From NCBI GenBank assembly GCA_012931725.1, contig CM022951.1, positions 35,099,809 to 35,163,808 of the forward strand: 64,000 nt of DNA. The letters run 5' to 3'. Positions 30,655 through 42,970 of the stretch are shown here, one piece after another. Origin of the DNA: Litsea cubeba (lineage: Eukaryota; Streptophyta; Magnoliopsida; Laurales; Lauraceae). Position 1 is the stretch's first letter. The number at the start of each line of letters is the position of its first letter. The notes beneath the pieces were generated by a model. It did no database searches. It saw nothing but the letters and a program-made list of their open reading frames with translations, and had not been told where the DNA came from. The translations under genes were made by a program, and so were the position numbers.

Positions 30655-33340
30655 TTAAGGTTGGATCGATGAGGATGTGCATCGACTACAGGCAGTTGAA
30701 CCAGGCAATAGTGAAGAACAAGTATCCTCTTCCCCGGATCGACGAGCTTTTCGACCAACTTCAGGGAGCGCAGTACTGTTCGAAGGTGGACCTGAGATCG
30801 AGATATCATCAGCTACGAGTCAGAGAGCATGATGTCAAAAGACGGCGTTTCGTACTCGCTACGGGCACTATGAGTTCCTTGTGATGCCGTTCGGGTTGAC
30901 GAATGATCCAGCAGTGTTCATGGCTTTGATGAACAAGATCTTCGCCCCGTACCTCGACAGCTTCACAGTGGTGTTCATCAACGACGTGTTGGTCTACTCC
31001 AAGTCCAGAGAGGAGCACGAGCAGCATTTGAGGACGTCTCTACAGTTGTTGCGCGACAACCAGCTATACGCGAAGCTCAACAAGTGCTACTTTTTGGTTA
31101 GAACAGGTAGTCTTCCTCGGACATATCATCTCCAGAGACGGCCTAGCAGTGGATCCAGCAAAGATCGAGGCAGTGGTGAACTGGGAGAGACCGAAGAATG
31201 TCATGGAAGTTCAAAGTTTCCTTGGCTTAGCAGGCTACTACCGCAGATTCGTCAAGAGCTTCTCTTCGATTACAGCACCTTTGACCAAGCTGACAAGGAA
31301 GGATGTACCGTTCGTGTGGACAGATGCTTGTGAGAACAACTTCCAAGAGTTGAAGGAGAGACTGACGACAGCACCGATCTTATCTTTACCTTCTGGTACA
31401 GGCGGTTTCGTTGTCTTCACCGATGCTTCAGGGACCGGCCTTGGTTGTGTTTTGATGCAGGAGGGCAAAGTCATTGCCTATGGATCACGACAGCTGAAGG
31501 AACACGAGAAGAAGTATGCTATTCACGATCTAGAGCTTGCAGCAGTCGTGTTTGCACTAAAGATGTGGCGGCACTACCTCTACGGAGAGAAGTTCAAAGT
31601 CCATTCAGATCATCACAGCTTGCAGTACCTGTTCACTCAGAATGATCTCAACAACCGTCAAAGGCGTTGGATGGAGTATATCAAGGATTACGACTTCCCT
31701 ATCAAATACCATCCAGGTAAGGCGAACGTTGTAGCAGATGCGTTGAGCAGGAAGACCGCCCTAGTCAGTTTTCTAGCAGCAGAGGGTGTGTGGACAAGAT
31801 GTCTTTAGCGACTTGGATGTCCAGTTTTAGCCGCTCAGCGATAGAGTTATGCTTGCTACCATGTCCACATGGGAACCAGAGTTGCTTGGATAGGTCAAGG
31901 ACAATCAACGCAGCGATCCCAAGCTTGTCAGAGTGATCAAGCAGATTAACCAGAGGCTAGAGTTCAGAATGATTGGTGGAGTGCTCTACTACCCGGACAG
32001 GCTGTGTGTACCAGATATCGAGGAGCTGAAGGACCAGATCTTAGCAGATGCACACCACAACAGATACTCGATTCTCCCAGGCAGACCAAAATGTACAGGA
32101 ACTTGAGGAGCTACTACTGGTGGAACAACATGAAGAAAGAGATTGCAGGCTATGTGGCCAAATGTCTGACATGTCAGCAGATCAAGGTATAGCACCAGAA
32201 GCCACCAGGGCTACTTCATCAGCTCGAGATACCTCAGTGGAAGTGGGAGCATATTTCCATGGATTTTATTACAGGACTTCTAGCTACCAGGAGGCGCAGT
32301 GATGGCATTTGGGTGATCGTGGATAGATTGACCAAATCAGCCCACTTCTTGCCAGTGTCGATGAGAGCAGGACTCGATATCCTTGCTAAGCTGCATGTGG
32401 ATAGGATTGTTTCTTTGCACGGAGTTCCAGCTTCGATTGTTTCAGACAGAGATCCGTGCTTCACTTCTCACTTCTGGGAGAGTCTACAGCAGGCCTTGGG
32501 TACCAAGTTGAGCTTCAGCACAGCCTACCATCCTCAGACAGATGGACAGACGGAGCGCACCAACCAGACTTTAGAGGATATGTTACGAGCTTGTGTCCTG
32601 GATTACAAGGAGAACTGGGAGGATTCATTGCCACTCTGTGAGATTGCCTACAACAACAGTTACCACTCAAGCATCAAGATGGCACCGTTCGAAGCATTGT
32701 ATGGCAGGAAGTGCAAGACCGCAGTCTGTTTGGAGGAAGTTGGTGTCAGGAGTTTCCATGGACCGTCTATCGTCGGCGACACCAGTGAGAAGATCCACTA
32801 GATAGTGGAGAACCTGAAGATTAGCCGCAGTCGACAGAAGAGCTATGCAGACAACCGGCACAAACCACTTGAGTTTCAGAAGGGAGACCGAGTATTCTTA
32901 AAGGTTTCCCCAGCTCGAGGCACCCTCAGATTCGGCGAGAAGGGCAAGTTAGCACGGAGGTACGTCAAACCCTTTGAGATCAAGGCCAGGATCGGAGACG
33001 TCGCCTACAGACTTCAGTTGCTAGCAGAGTTATCGGGTGTGCACGACGTCTTCCACGTCTCGATGTTGAGGAAGTATGTGGAGGACCCTACCCACATTCT
33101 ACATCACCAGCCGCTCGACATCCAGCCCGACACATTTACATTGCCAAGCCAGTCGCCGTCATCGACACTAAGGAGAAGGTGCTTCAGAACCGGATCATTC
33201 AGTTTGTGAAGGTTTAGTGGGAACATCACACCCCAGCTGAGGCTACTTTGGAGCTACGCAATCAAGTGTCGAGAGATTATCCACATCTTCTACCGCAGGT
33301 ATGTTCTTACCTTATTTTTACATTCGGGGACCAAATGTCT
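30655..33340 (+). pseudogene. D2 pol: RT, RNase H, integrase, chromodomain, multiply broken
   Basis: RT starts at GSMRMCIDY. The frame shifts near 30835-30880 and continues in another frame with VMPFGLTN, where the active site reads FIND instead of FIDD (a catalytic Asp lost). It shifts back near 31120-31150 to RNase H (FTDASGTGLG), which stops at 31806-31808. Zinc-domain pieces lie at 32095-32192, then a TAG. The integrase core at 32259-32801 keeps its DDE motifs (MDFITGL, SDRDP and GQTERTNQ) and ends at TAG 32799-32801, the same codon that is a stop in D1. The C-terminal domain follows (32805-33209) with a small deletion near 33133 that ruins the chromodomain frame, and a further stop in FVKV*W. 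Confidence 0.9.
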
Positions 33341-33342
33341 TT

Positions 33343-33355
33343 AAGGAGGGAGGAA
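33343..33355 (+). other. D2 polypurine tract
   Basis: AAGGAGGGAGGAA directly before the 3' LTR start TGTGAGGCCCC. Confidence 0.8.
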
Positions 33356-33697
33356 TGTGAGGCCCCACCCCTGGTGGGCCCTCAATTTGAATTTGAATAC
33401 TATGTATTAGCCTAAGTATTTTTAATTATACTAATTATGGGGTTTAGTTAAGGGTAATTATGTATTTTCCTAAGATTAGTCTAGTTGTGTAATTAGTAGA
33501 GTCAATAGGGTGTCTTTTGTTAATTTTAGAGTGAGTTAGTTTGTTAGAGGCCCTAGCTAGAAATTAGTAATTACCATAGGGGGGTGACCACTAAAGAATC
33601 TTCTAGAACCCATCCAAAGACCAAAATGCCCTTGGCCCTAACCCTAATTCTATTTAAACTAGAAAGGTACTTTTGTCCCTAGCCCTAAAACCCAACC

Positions 33698-33705
33698 TAT
33701 ATAAA
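33698..33705 (+). promoter_or_regulatory. D2 LTR TATA box
   Basis: TATATAAA about 340 bp into the LTR, followed by AACAAACCCCCCC. The same sequence occurs in the middle LTR. Confidence 0.6.
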
Positions 33706-34454
33706 CAAACCCCCCCCATTTCCAAACGAAGGCTACTGCTCATCTCTTTCATTTCCTACTTTCTCTCTTCCTTCCCCATTTTCCCTCCAATTTCCCATCT
33801 CCCTCTCATCTCGATCCCCTCTCTCGTTCCCTCTATACGGGTTCTAAGAAGAAGAAAGCCACTGCCGACCTGTTACTGTAACTTATATTGGGATTTCTTT
33901 CTCTTCACATCAGTCATCCCTTCCCTTTCCTTCAAATCAGGTGAATACCCCCTTCTAGTTTAATTCCATTAGAAAATTCTCTTTCTCTCTCTGGATCTCG
34001 TTCCTTATAGAAGTTCTCTTGTGGGAATGGGTGTAGGAGTAGAAATCTTTATAGATCAGAGATTTTGGGGCTGATCGTGTGTTTGGGATACCATTTATCG
34101 GATTGGATCTCTGTTTTCTCTTTCATTTCCTTCTTGCAATTGATCAAGGCAAGTGCAATATGCTTATTTAATATAGAATGTATGTTTATTGTCTTTGATT
34201 CTCTGTATTTCTATTTAGATGATGTTAGGACTGCTAGATTTACCTTTGAGCATGTTTTCATGGATGACCGGCCATTGATGGATGGGTTGATCTCATTTAA
34301 AAGATCAATGGCCCGTGGTTTGGATGGTTGGGGGTATATTGGAGTGCTCTTCTTATTTCTGAATGTTTTGTGGAGTTTGGATGAGATTGGTTGAACTCTG
34401 GTTGAAAAAGGAAACCGGAATTCTGGAGTTGCAGAGCGTCTCTGTGCCTTGATG

Positions 34455-34872
34455 GCCGAGCTCCGAACTACCGAGCTCCGCACTGGCTGAGCTCCACACT
34501 ACCGAGCTCAGCACTGACCGAGCTCAGCACTGACCGAGCTCCGCACTGGCCGAGCTCAGTGTTGTAAAGCTCAGTGTTGATCGAACTCAGTGTTCTTCCG
34601 AGTACAATGCTCAGGCCGAGATCCGCGTTTAGGCCAAGCTCTGTGTTTAGGCCGAGCTCATTGTCTTGGCCGAGCCCAGTGTTATGGCCGAGCTTAGTGT
34701 TTTACCGAGCTCAGTGCCAGACCGGGCTCCGTGTTTGACCGAGCTCAGCGCTTGACCGACCTCAATGCCTGACCGAGCTCAATGCTTTACCGAACTTAGC
34801 TAGGTGACCGAACTGAGCTAGATGCTTTGCCGAGCTCTGCTGGGTGACCGAGCTGAGTGTTCGATTGAGCTC
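34455..34872. repeat. GAGCTC-centred minisatellite in the D2 LTR
   Basis: Roughly 20 degenerate units of about 17-22 bp with consensus GACCGAGCTCAGTGTT; the core GAGCTC is itself palindromic. Absent from the middle LTR through a deletion between GAGC repeats. It lies about 0.75-1.2 kb downstream of the TATA box. Confidence 0.88.
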
Positions 34873-36867
34873 AAGTGCTTAGCCGAATTCCAAGCTGGAT
34901 TCCAAAAAAAAAACGGGGGGATTCCAACAAAGGAGACTAGAACCAGGGACATTCCTTTTAGCCAGAGCTTTCAGTGTGCACGGCCAACTACCCAGGCCAG
35001 GGGGTTAGTCGAACTCACGGGAACTTCTGGGCAATCAGGCATTGCCTGCAGGGTGTCTGCTTCTTTAACCCTAGTGTGCCGAGCTGACCGCCCAGGCCAG
35101 GAGGTCGGCTGAGCACACTGTGTACAGTGACACTTCCCAGATTCTAATTTCTATTGTTGTGATCATATATGGGGCCCATTGACCATCCAATGACTTCCAT
35201 CACTATGCCAACCACGAGTCAATGGTGTGGCTCAGCCTTGACTCGTGGGGTCCACTAATTAAGGTCCAGGTTATGTAATTTAAGATGATTCGACCTTTAT
35301 ACGTTACCAGTGATGCACATAACTTCTGAGCACCAAACATAGTATTTCTTAGCATCTGTGGTTTCACTTAAAGATCGAATTACCTGAGATAGATCTGAAT
35401 CTGAAAGTGGATCATTTACTTAGGTTAGACTGTTGATATCTCCCATTGATCCTTGTACTTGGAGATTTATCTCCCTCATATTAATACTGTCACTCTATTG
35501 TCCTTATTATTGCTTATACCTGTTAATTAAATGGAAAATGGATAATCTGAACCTAGGACTACTTGGAGGTGACCTGGTAATATGATTGGGTGAACATTGA
35601 CCCGTGTCTGTGGCTAGGTGGGCCCTTTTATGGCCTAAGTTTGGAGGGAGATTACCCTAGACTAGAGAGGTTAGATTGTATGGGCTTGTGACTCATCTTG
35701 AGTATAAATGGATCATATGTCATTGGATATGGACTTGTGTCTTATTTGGACTGTTGTAGACCAGGCCATGTATTTGGTGGGCCTTGGTATGGATCCAATG
35801 ATTGGACTTGGAGTTGGACTACGATCCATAGGTTGTATTAGGTACTTGGACCTCTTAGGGACTTTGTTAGGACCTTGTTCACGCAAGGCAAAGCCTAGAC
35901 AGACACAAACCTTTATTGTTTCCTGATTCGGCATAAACATTCACTCAGTTGATCTAAGCTCAGCCAGTTGGACTGATCATCACTGGTAGGAGCTATTGAG
36001 AGTGTTGTGTGGCTATCATGATGAGCATTGTTGGAGACGGACGGTGTGATACCGGGTCCGGTCTCAGTGTGTGTTGATAGATGATGTTATTTGCGGGGCC
36101 AGATAATCCCCAGCACTGTGAGATTTTTCCCGCCGCGACTGTGTTCAGTATGGGAGGGTCGCGACATAATATCCCGCGGTATCCAGGTTGTGTGCGTGTG
36201 CCCTATTTTGTGTAGGTTTATTATTATGCTTATTCTGATTCTACATTGTATATCTTACTCAACTGCCTAGGATCTGTACCATTGCTATTCTTTTGACTTC
36301 ATTACTGTCTCTACTCACTTTGATGACGCATCCTCTATTATCTGTGTACTGTGACTTGCCAGATCTTTAGATCTGATCCACTCTTGATGCTTAGGTCTTG
36401 ACCCCTGTTCGAGGGCGATGCGTACGCACTCGTAGAGGCGCCTGTAGTAGGTGACTACGGATGGGGACCGGCCGACCAAGAGGTCGAGCCTGAGGTTGGA
36501 GAGCCGGTACATGGGGCATGAGAGTACATCTGTTGTTTGGGTTTTTGAGTGATATTTTGTAGTGAGTTGGGTGGTGTTTGGAAATATGTAATTAAACTTT
36601 GGTTTTTATCACTTGACACTTTAGGCTGGACTTCAGCCCATTCACATTTGATATATATATATTGATGCTTCCGCTATCTCTGATATTGCTCCCGCTATAT
36701 TCCTTATGCTTCCGCAAATTAACTGTTGTTATTATATTGATGAAAAAGTTTTAAATTGGGCTTCACTGCGGACCTACGATCTTGGAAGTTCTCAGATTTT
36801 TCGGGATGTAGCGCGCCAATTTCGGTACTTTGACGGTTTTCTCGGTATCCGGAATTGGGGCGTTACA

Positions 36868-37022
36868 TCTAGAGATTCAGTACAGTTGTATTCAACCAAA
36901 CAGATTATTATGAGCCCAGTAGAATGCATCATAAATTAGCATATGGCTTCAAATGGGACTCATCATGTGATGAATGAAAAAAAATTAGCATAAGGAGCAC
37001 CAGTTTTGATGACGTGCAAGCT
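36868..37022. other. Short unassigned stretch between D and solo LTR E
   Basis: AT-rich sequence with no gene. Its last 5 bp (AAGCT, 37018-37022) are the target duplication of E. Confidence 0.5.
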
Positions 37023-37850
37023 TGTTAGACCCCATCCCGAGTTAATCAAGATTAACTCTAATTGATTGAAATTAAGGCTAATTAACTATGTTTAATTAAG
37101 CTAATAATGATTTATAACCAAATGAACTTGAATTAGCCTAAAATGAATGATTTAGGCTTAATGAAATATTAATAAAAGAGATTAAATGATTTGAATGGAG
37201 TTTAGATCAAACAAGGAAAATAAGGACTTTTACGTAAATACTAATTTTCGCGTATTTTGTCGGATACGGAAACTCTTGATACCAACATGCGTATCTCGAG
37301 GAGTACGTTTACTTTCGTAATAAACTTGAAGTACGTTTACTTTCGTAATAAACTTGAAGTCATTTGATGAGAAACGGATCAAATGACCCTTCATTTGATG
37401 CAATTCGTAATGAGTTAGGAGGTGGAGTGCTTAGTTGCAAATAAATGTTGATAAAGTTAAAAATGAACTCCAAATGAGTTCATTCACTCATTTTCCAGGC
37501 CAAGTGTTGAGAGCAAGAACCCTAGACTCCTTTCTTCTTCCATCTTCCTTCTTCCATTCTTCTTCATCAAGTGTGAAGTTTGGAGTGATTCAAGTGAAGA
37601 GTGAACTACTTCATCTTCTCCACCAAGAAATCTCCATTTATTTTGGATATTAGCTTTGTGGAAGACCTCAAGTTCTCCCCAAAGGCTTACAAGTATGTAA
37701 TTTGAACTCTTCATTGAGTTTACTATTTCTATTGAAAGTGTAAGAGTGGGTTGTAACATAAACAACTCATAGAAATTCTGGTTTGTGAATTGATATTGAT
37801 TTAGGTTGAAAGAGGGTTTCAAGTTAAGGATTTACATCTCAAAACCAAGC

Positions 37851-37858
37851 TATAAAAG
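37851..37858 (+). promoter_or_regulatory. Solo LTR E TATA box
   Basis: TATAAAAG about 830 bp from the LTR start, with the dyad-rich segment (37985-38345) beginning about 130 bp downstream. Confidence 0.55.
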
Positions 37859-37984
37859 GGAGATTTTGTGAATTAACCTCAAGCTAAGGCAAGTATACTC
37901 ATTTCTATTGATTTATAATGTTTTAAGAGTTGTTAGAACTCAAGAGACTCAAATCCAAAAAATTGCTTCAGAAATTCTGAAGCT

Positions 37985-38345
37985 CTGGAATGAGGTTCTG
38001 GGAGCAGTTCGGTTACCGCCAGCTGACCGAACCTATCTGGGTTCAGTTCTTCATAAATTTCAGCTTCTGGAAAGCTGACCGTGAGCTGACCGACGAATTT
38101 TGGCTAGTCGAATTTGTGAATTCCGCTAGCCAAATGGTGACTGCCAGGCGACCAAAATTATGGATAAGCTTCTGGAAAGCTAACCGCAGGGTGACCGAAA
38201 TATTTCGGCTAACCAAATTTAAGAATTCGGCTAGCTGAGTAGGTGATCGACGAGGTGATCGAATTGATCAAAAGTATCAGAAATTGTGAGGTTCTGGAAA
38301 GCTGACCGAAATGTAATTCGGTTAGCCACTTTCCAGAATTAAGTT
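37985..38345. repeat. Degenerate GCTGACCGAA / TTCGGTTAGC dyad cluster in LTR E
   Basis: Repeated GGAAAGCTGACCG-like and inverted TTCGGCTA(A/G)CC-like motifs, about a dozen in 360 bp. The clearest inverted pair is at 38292-38335: GGAAAGCTGACCGAA, a 6-base loop, then TTCGGTTAGC-CA-CTTTCC. Confidence 0.65.
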
Positions 38346-39436
38346 AACCGATAAGGTGACCAACATTAAGGAAAATTGTAGATTGAGGTCCAATTTTCCG
38401 TGATGAAAGCCTAATTGATACAGGCTAATTTTATTGATGTCTAAACCTTCATAGGTGTTAGCTAAGGTTATCGGAATGTACAAACTAATAATTTAAAAGT
38501 GATGTTCATCGAGAATAACACGTACATTCGATAACGGATGTTTCACTCAATTGTTGGTTTAGAAGTCTGAATAGGAGTTGATCCTACTACAGTAGATGGA
38601 ATAGGGCATTCCGGAACTCTGTGGCGATGCCAGTGATCTCTAATCCAGACACTGGTAAATCCCACCATTTGATAAATCATTTAATGAAAGAGTACTCACT
38701 GAATAACACTGAATAATATTGAATGACACTGAAAAAATGAATGAATATGAATACATATGAATGAATGACTAGTAATTGTATTTACAAATACAATGATTAC
38801 TTCCATTGGACGAACTGAACTGAAACGTTGCCAATCTAGAATTGTTAGTGCTTGACTCCAATGCTTAAGTACTGTAGTTGATTCGAATTGTATAGAATTG
38901 ATTTACTGATTGATAGCGTGTAATATCATAGAATTGTGCATACATTATTGAACCATCGTGTTCACGATGTTATTGATGACAATACAGGCCCAGTTGCCCG
39001 TGCCGGTCCTGCAGAAGCCGCACCGCCAGTGGAGGAGGCCCATCTGATACCTCCAGGAGGTTTAATCGAATGGATGTGATCAAAGTGCGAATGAACTAGA
39101 ATATGGGAACTTGTTTTGAAAATGTTTTGAGAATTTTTGTGTATTCATTTTGAGTTGTAAATAGTTGCCCCTTGCATTGTATTTGAATATGCAGTGTTTG
39201 ACGAATCAATATCTGTATAGTAAACTTTACATTTGGTAAAGGACTTGAATTGTATTGAATGTTTCGTCAATGTATATATTCCGCAAAAGTGTACTTTTTT
39301 CGAGTTCGAATGATTTTATCCCTTGTGGATTTAGTTTTAATTTTGGTTAATTCGGAGTTTACGGGAGTAAGTATGCGATCGCAACTCAGGGTTTGTCCAA
39401 AGTAATCAGATATCGGGCCCGGGTCGTGACAAAGCT

Positions 39437-39830
39437 ACAAACTGACTTCACATGCTTTAGATTGACTGATTATAACAACAAATCCTACTTGCTTTTCGCA
39501 TCCCTTAGACGGAGACAATTAGATCTGCTTTTTTCTTGTTCAGTATCAGTACCAAGAGTGTAATTCTATGATTACTATCCATTGTTGCTCACATCCCTCA
39601 TTATACTTCTCTGACATTCATGGAGTTCATAAAAACTTTGCTAAGTGCTATGGATCTTGCAAAAGTATGACCGTCTTACCCTACACCGCCTTGCCGAAGC
39701 CCCAGGCTTTAGATAAGAGAAGAAAAAACCCTCCTTTTGGCAAGCCTCTTCGTTAAAGGGCCAGATTAGCAGTGTACATATAATTAGGCTAGAGGTAGCA
39801 AACGGGTCAGGTCATGCTAAACGGGTTGGA
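39437..39830. other. Unassigned sequence between E and C
   Basis: About 400 bp. A 62-codon plus-strand frame (39568-39756) shows no recognised motif. I see nothing else supportable. Confidence 0.4.
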
Positions 39831-40337
39831 ACTATTGTAAGACCCCGACCCGAGAGACCTCGTTTAGAGTTGATTGAGTTGTGTTTTAGTTTTAAGTGCT
39901 TAGTGGTTTTTGGATTAGTTGGGGATTAGAATAGCTTTTATAATAGCTTTGGGGAATTTGGAGAGCCTTTTTATTTGTGGGACCCTTTGGGGGTTCTTAT
40001 TACGTATTGTGTGAGATTGGGGGTTTACTGATGATTTTCAAGAATCGTGTTTTAACCCCATTGGACTTATCTTGTTAATCCCTACAACTTCCATGTTGAC
40101 ATCGTTTCCATTCGAGGACCTTAAACCTGACTTTTCGCAATTGAGGGCAAAATGGTCTTTTTACCCAAAATCTGGACACCGATTTCAATGTCACCAAAAT
40201 GTGCAAAATATATACTTTTTGGAAACTAGAAATTTTGCCGATCAACTTTGTCTTCTTCGTCGAATTCGTTTGAAGCCCCAAAAACCATGTTTTGAGCCCG
40301 AGAAGTCTTTTAAGTTGTGGGCCCCATCCTCATTTAC

Positions 40338-40345
40338 TATATATA
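40338..40345 (+). promoter_or_regulatory. C 5' LTR TATA box
   Basis: TATATATA about 500 bp into the LTR, conserved at 48437-48444 and in both B LTRs. It is followed by a pyrimidine-rich CTTCTTCTCC stretch. Confidence 0.6.
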
Positions 40346-41055
40346 GAAAGCTTCTTCTCCTTTTTCCCATTTCTGGCAAAAACCCTAGAGGAGAAGAGAA
40401 ATCCCAGCCCTAAGGGTTTTCCCTTACCCTTTTTCTTGCCTCTTCATCTTCAATCCCCCACTAAGCTAGTGCTAATGGAAAATTAGAGGCTACAATCTTC
40501 TTCCTCATCTCAAGGGCTTCATCTTGACACCATTTTTTAAGAAAACCGCCCACTCCAAGACTTCCGTTGGACAACACCTTGCTTTTTGAAGAACTTCTTT
40601 GTAGGTGATCTTCCTAAAAGTTTTATAATCTTGCTTGTTTAGCCCTAGGGAAACTCCATTTCAATTATTGGAAAATTCCGTCTTGTTTTACTTGGATTTT
40701 GTTAATTTAGGGTTTAGATTTGGGGGTTTTGTGCATAGGTGTTTGATTGGGGGCCTAAGAAGTGATCAGAGCTGAAATTGATTTGCATTGGACTCATGGC
40801 AAGTGGATGAAACGATTCTCATGTGTTTTATCATGTTTTATGCAAAATCTTGATTTGTCTTCATTAATAGTTTTAATGGTTTATCATGTTTGATGGTTTA
40901 GTCTTATTGATTTTGATTGATGAATTGATGAGATAAGGAGGTCAAGGAATAGCCCAATTATTCATGAAGATATGTATGGAAGAAGGGGAAAGAAAGGAAA
41001 TGGATAGGAGTTGGACAAGAGAAGAATTCAACCAAATGGGTTGAGATTCGTTGCA

Positions 41056-41283
41056 GGACCGATCGATCGCCCATCAGGTCCGATCGATCGGACTGTAAAT
41101 AACTGAGAGGGTTTTCAGGACCGATCGATCGTCCATCAGGTCCGATCGATCGGACTGTAAATAACTGAGAGGGTTTTCAGGACCGATCGATTGCCCATCA
41201 GGTCCGATCGATCGGACTGTAAATAACTGTGAACATTTCAGGACCGATCGATCGGCCAATGAGTCCGATCGATCGGACTGAAA
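41056..41283. repeat. Four 62-bp units, each with two CGATCGATCG palindromes, in the C 5' LTR
   Basis: Units start at 41056, 41118, 41180 and 41241. Each holds GACCGATCGATCG(G/C) and, 21 bp later, the perfect 16-bp palindrome GTCCGATCGATCGGAC. That gives eight sites in four pairs, with start intervals alternating about 21 and 41 bp. The fourth unit has a different spacer. The place in the LTR corresponds to the CTCGAG array of B. Confidence 0.92.
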
Positions 41284-42826
41284 GGAGATGAACTGTAAAA
41301 TAAGAGAATTGAGGAACTAATTTCCAGATTCATTCCAAGCCCATACTCAAGTCCAATTCAGCTCCATCCCTTATCTTATTATTTGAAGACATTGAACCTG
41401 TAATGATGCATTTAAACCCATGAAAGATTAGGGTAAATTGTGAGGGGCTGTAGTGTGGAGGTATTGTTTGGAGGCCCAATGCTATTCAAGGACGGGTAAG
41501 GCATTGTATGAAGTCCGAAGGAAGGAGGAACCTCATCATGGAGATTCCATGAGGTTTTCTAGATTGACCAATGTGTATAAGGACCCGGAATGTCCCTAAC
41601 TCTTAAAGAGTACCAAAATTTCATCATAACCGACATACGGGACCCTATTCACACTGATTCAATTCTAGAAACCCCATTGTTAGCCTGTAAAGATATTGGA
41701 AACTATTTGTATTTGATTTTCAATCAATCCCCTATTTTGAGATTTCAATCGTGATTTGTGAGTATTCTTGAACCGAGAACATTGTGTTACCATATTGTTA
41801 ATTTGTTTAGACCCGTCCCGACTTTTATACATTTTGTACCTATGGGTTCCCGCCCCGTTATGTGTATTTAATTGCTTCGGTTTTCGCATGTTACTTATGA
41901 GTCGGCATCACTCAGCTTGGATAACCTTATCGGTTTGATCCACCGGTTTGGATATCCCCCTTCAGTTATACCCGCTGCAGCATGGTTCCCGCCTCGCCCC
42001 GATATACCCGGTTCGCTACCGTGGTCCCGCAGAGTATTATATGTATTTATTATATAAAAATCGTTGACTCTCCTCACCTCGTGTGACTGAGGTTAACGTC
42101 GTTGATTCTCCTCACCTCGTGTGACTGAGGTCAATGTCCCGATGTGCTCTCATCACTTTTGTGAGAGAGGATTTAGCTTTGTGTGGTTGCCACCTTGCTA
42201 GTCCCGAATCCTTGTCACCTTACATGTTTTATTTGCATATGTAACTCTTTTAAATGTTGCATTCTTCTTTTATGAAAATTCATTGTTTATCTAGATTTTT
42301 ACTATGTTTCTAAAGGCATCATTGTTTTGAATTGTTGTTATATCTTTTCACCCACCTGCCAGACCGTCGTGTCTGATCCATTTATTTTGGTACTCAGGTC
42401 CTGAGCTTATTGCCTTTGAGGAGGAGCCGGAGGAGGCGGTCGGTGAACCGCAGTGAGTGATTGAGTGGCAAGCCGATGATGTCATGTAGACATTCGGCCT
42501 TGCCTTGAGAATGATACACTTGGGAAATTATAATATCTTTATTTTAGGTTTCATTTGGTTGTACGGTCTTTGTTGACCGTTATTTTGGGGCATTAATCAA
42601 CTGATATTTTGTAAATATACTTAACTTTACTTTTGGGGAAATATGCTTATGATCATTGCTCATTCTGATATCTCGTTATGTTAATCATAAATCAGTCTTG
42701 CTTATGGAATTGAATAGTACTAATATGGTTTGCTACACGCTTCCGCAATCTTGAGAAAATGTTTGATATGGTTATATGTGAGATGATGTGTAAAGATAAT
42801 CCTCACCGCGGAACCCTGTGGGAAAT

Positions 42827-42887
42827 CACGTGCACGGACAAATATTCTTTTAATTTCGTGTGCGGTTTAGCCAAAGAGATGCACGTG
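42827..42887 (+). promoter_or_regulatory. Two CACGTG G-box cores at the LTR end
   Basis: ATCACGTGCACGG and GCACGTGGCG, 55 bp apart, about 80-140 bp from the LTR end and present in the other C and B LTRs. G-boxes bind plant bZIP and bHLH factors; a function here is only possible. Confidence 0.35.
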
Positions 42888-42970
42888 GCGCGGCATCACC
42901 CCACCACTGTCCCGATCCCGGACTCGGATCCTCTTTTCCCCTAGTTCCCGGTCCGGGGTCGCGACAGGAC

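Larger units (their letters stand above)
15830..36867 (+). mobile_element. Chromovirus composite D: pol - LTR - internal - LTR, interrupted by B
   Basis: Two pol regions (D1 15830-16600, D2 30655-33340) and two LTRs (16631-30445 with B inside, 33356-36867) alternate in the same orientation. The middle LTR follows the polypurine tract of D1 and precedes the primer site of D2, so it serves both units. The left end is lost in LTR X. The right flank is TCTAG, whose partner is not in the window. Chromodomain-bearing integrase and a Met-type primer site point to a Tekay/Del-like chromovirus. Confidence 0.8.
33356..36867 (+). mobile_element. D2 3' LTR (3512 bp)
   Basis: Starts TGTGAGGCCCCACCCC and ends GGGGCGTTACA. 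TATA box at 33698-33705. It holds the full GAGCTC minisatellite (34455-34872) that the middle LTR has lost. The sequence after it (TCTAG) is not a primer site, so this is the outer end of the composite. Confidence 0.92.
37023..39431 (+). mobile_element. Solo LTR E (2409 bp, TSD AAGCT)
   Basis: Starts TGTTAGACCCCATCCCGAG and ends CCGGGTCGTGACA, flanked by perfect 5-bp repeats AAGCT (37018-37022 and 39432-39436). It contains no gag, pol, primer site or polypurine tract. TATA box TATAAAAG at 37851-37858. It was left by recombination between the two LTRs of one element. The terminus style matches chromovirus LTRs. The plus orientation is inferred from the TATA box. Confidence 0.9.
39836..42966 (+). 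mobile_element. C 5' LTR (3131 bp)
   Basis: TGTAAGACCCCGACCCG to GGTCCGGGGTCGCGACA. TATA box at 40338-40345, palindrome array at 41056-41283, and two CACGTG G-box cores near the end (42827-42832 and 42882-42887). Confidence 0.95.

Noticed and set aside
41872..42077. Short open frames on both strands conserved in all B and C LTRs (also at 19956, 28037 and 49994)
   Set aside because: They recur because the LTRs are young copies. No start context, no domain, and both strands are equally open.
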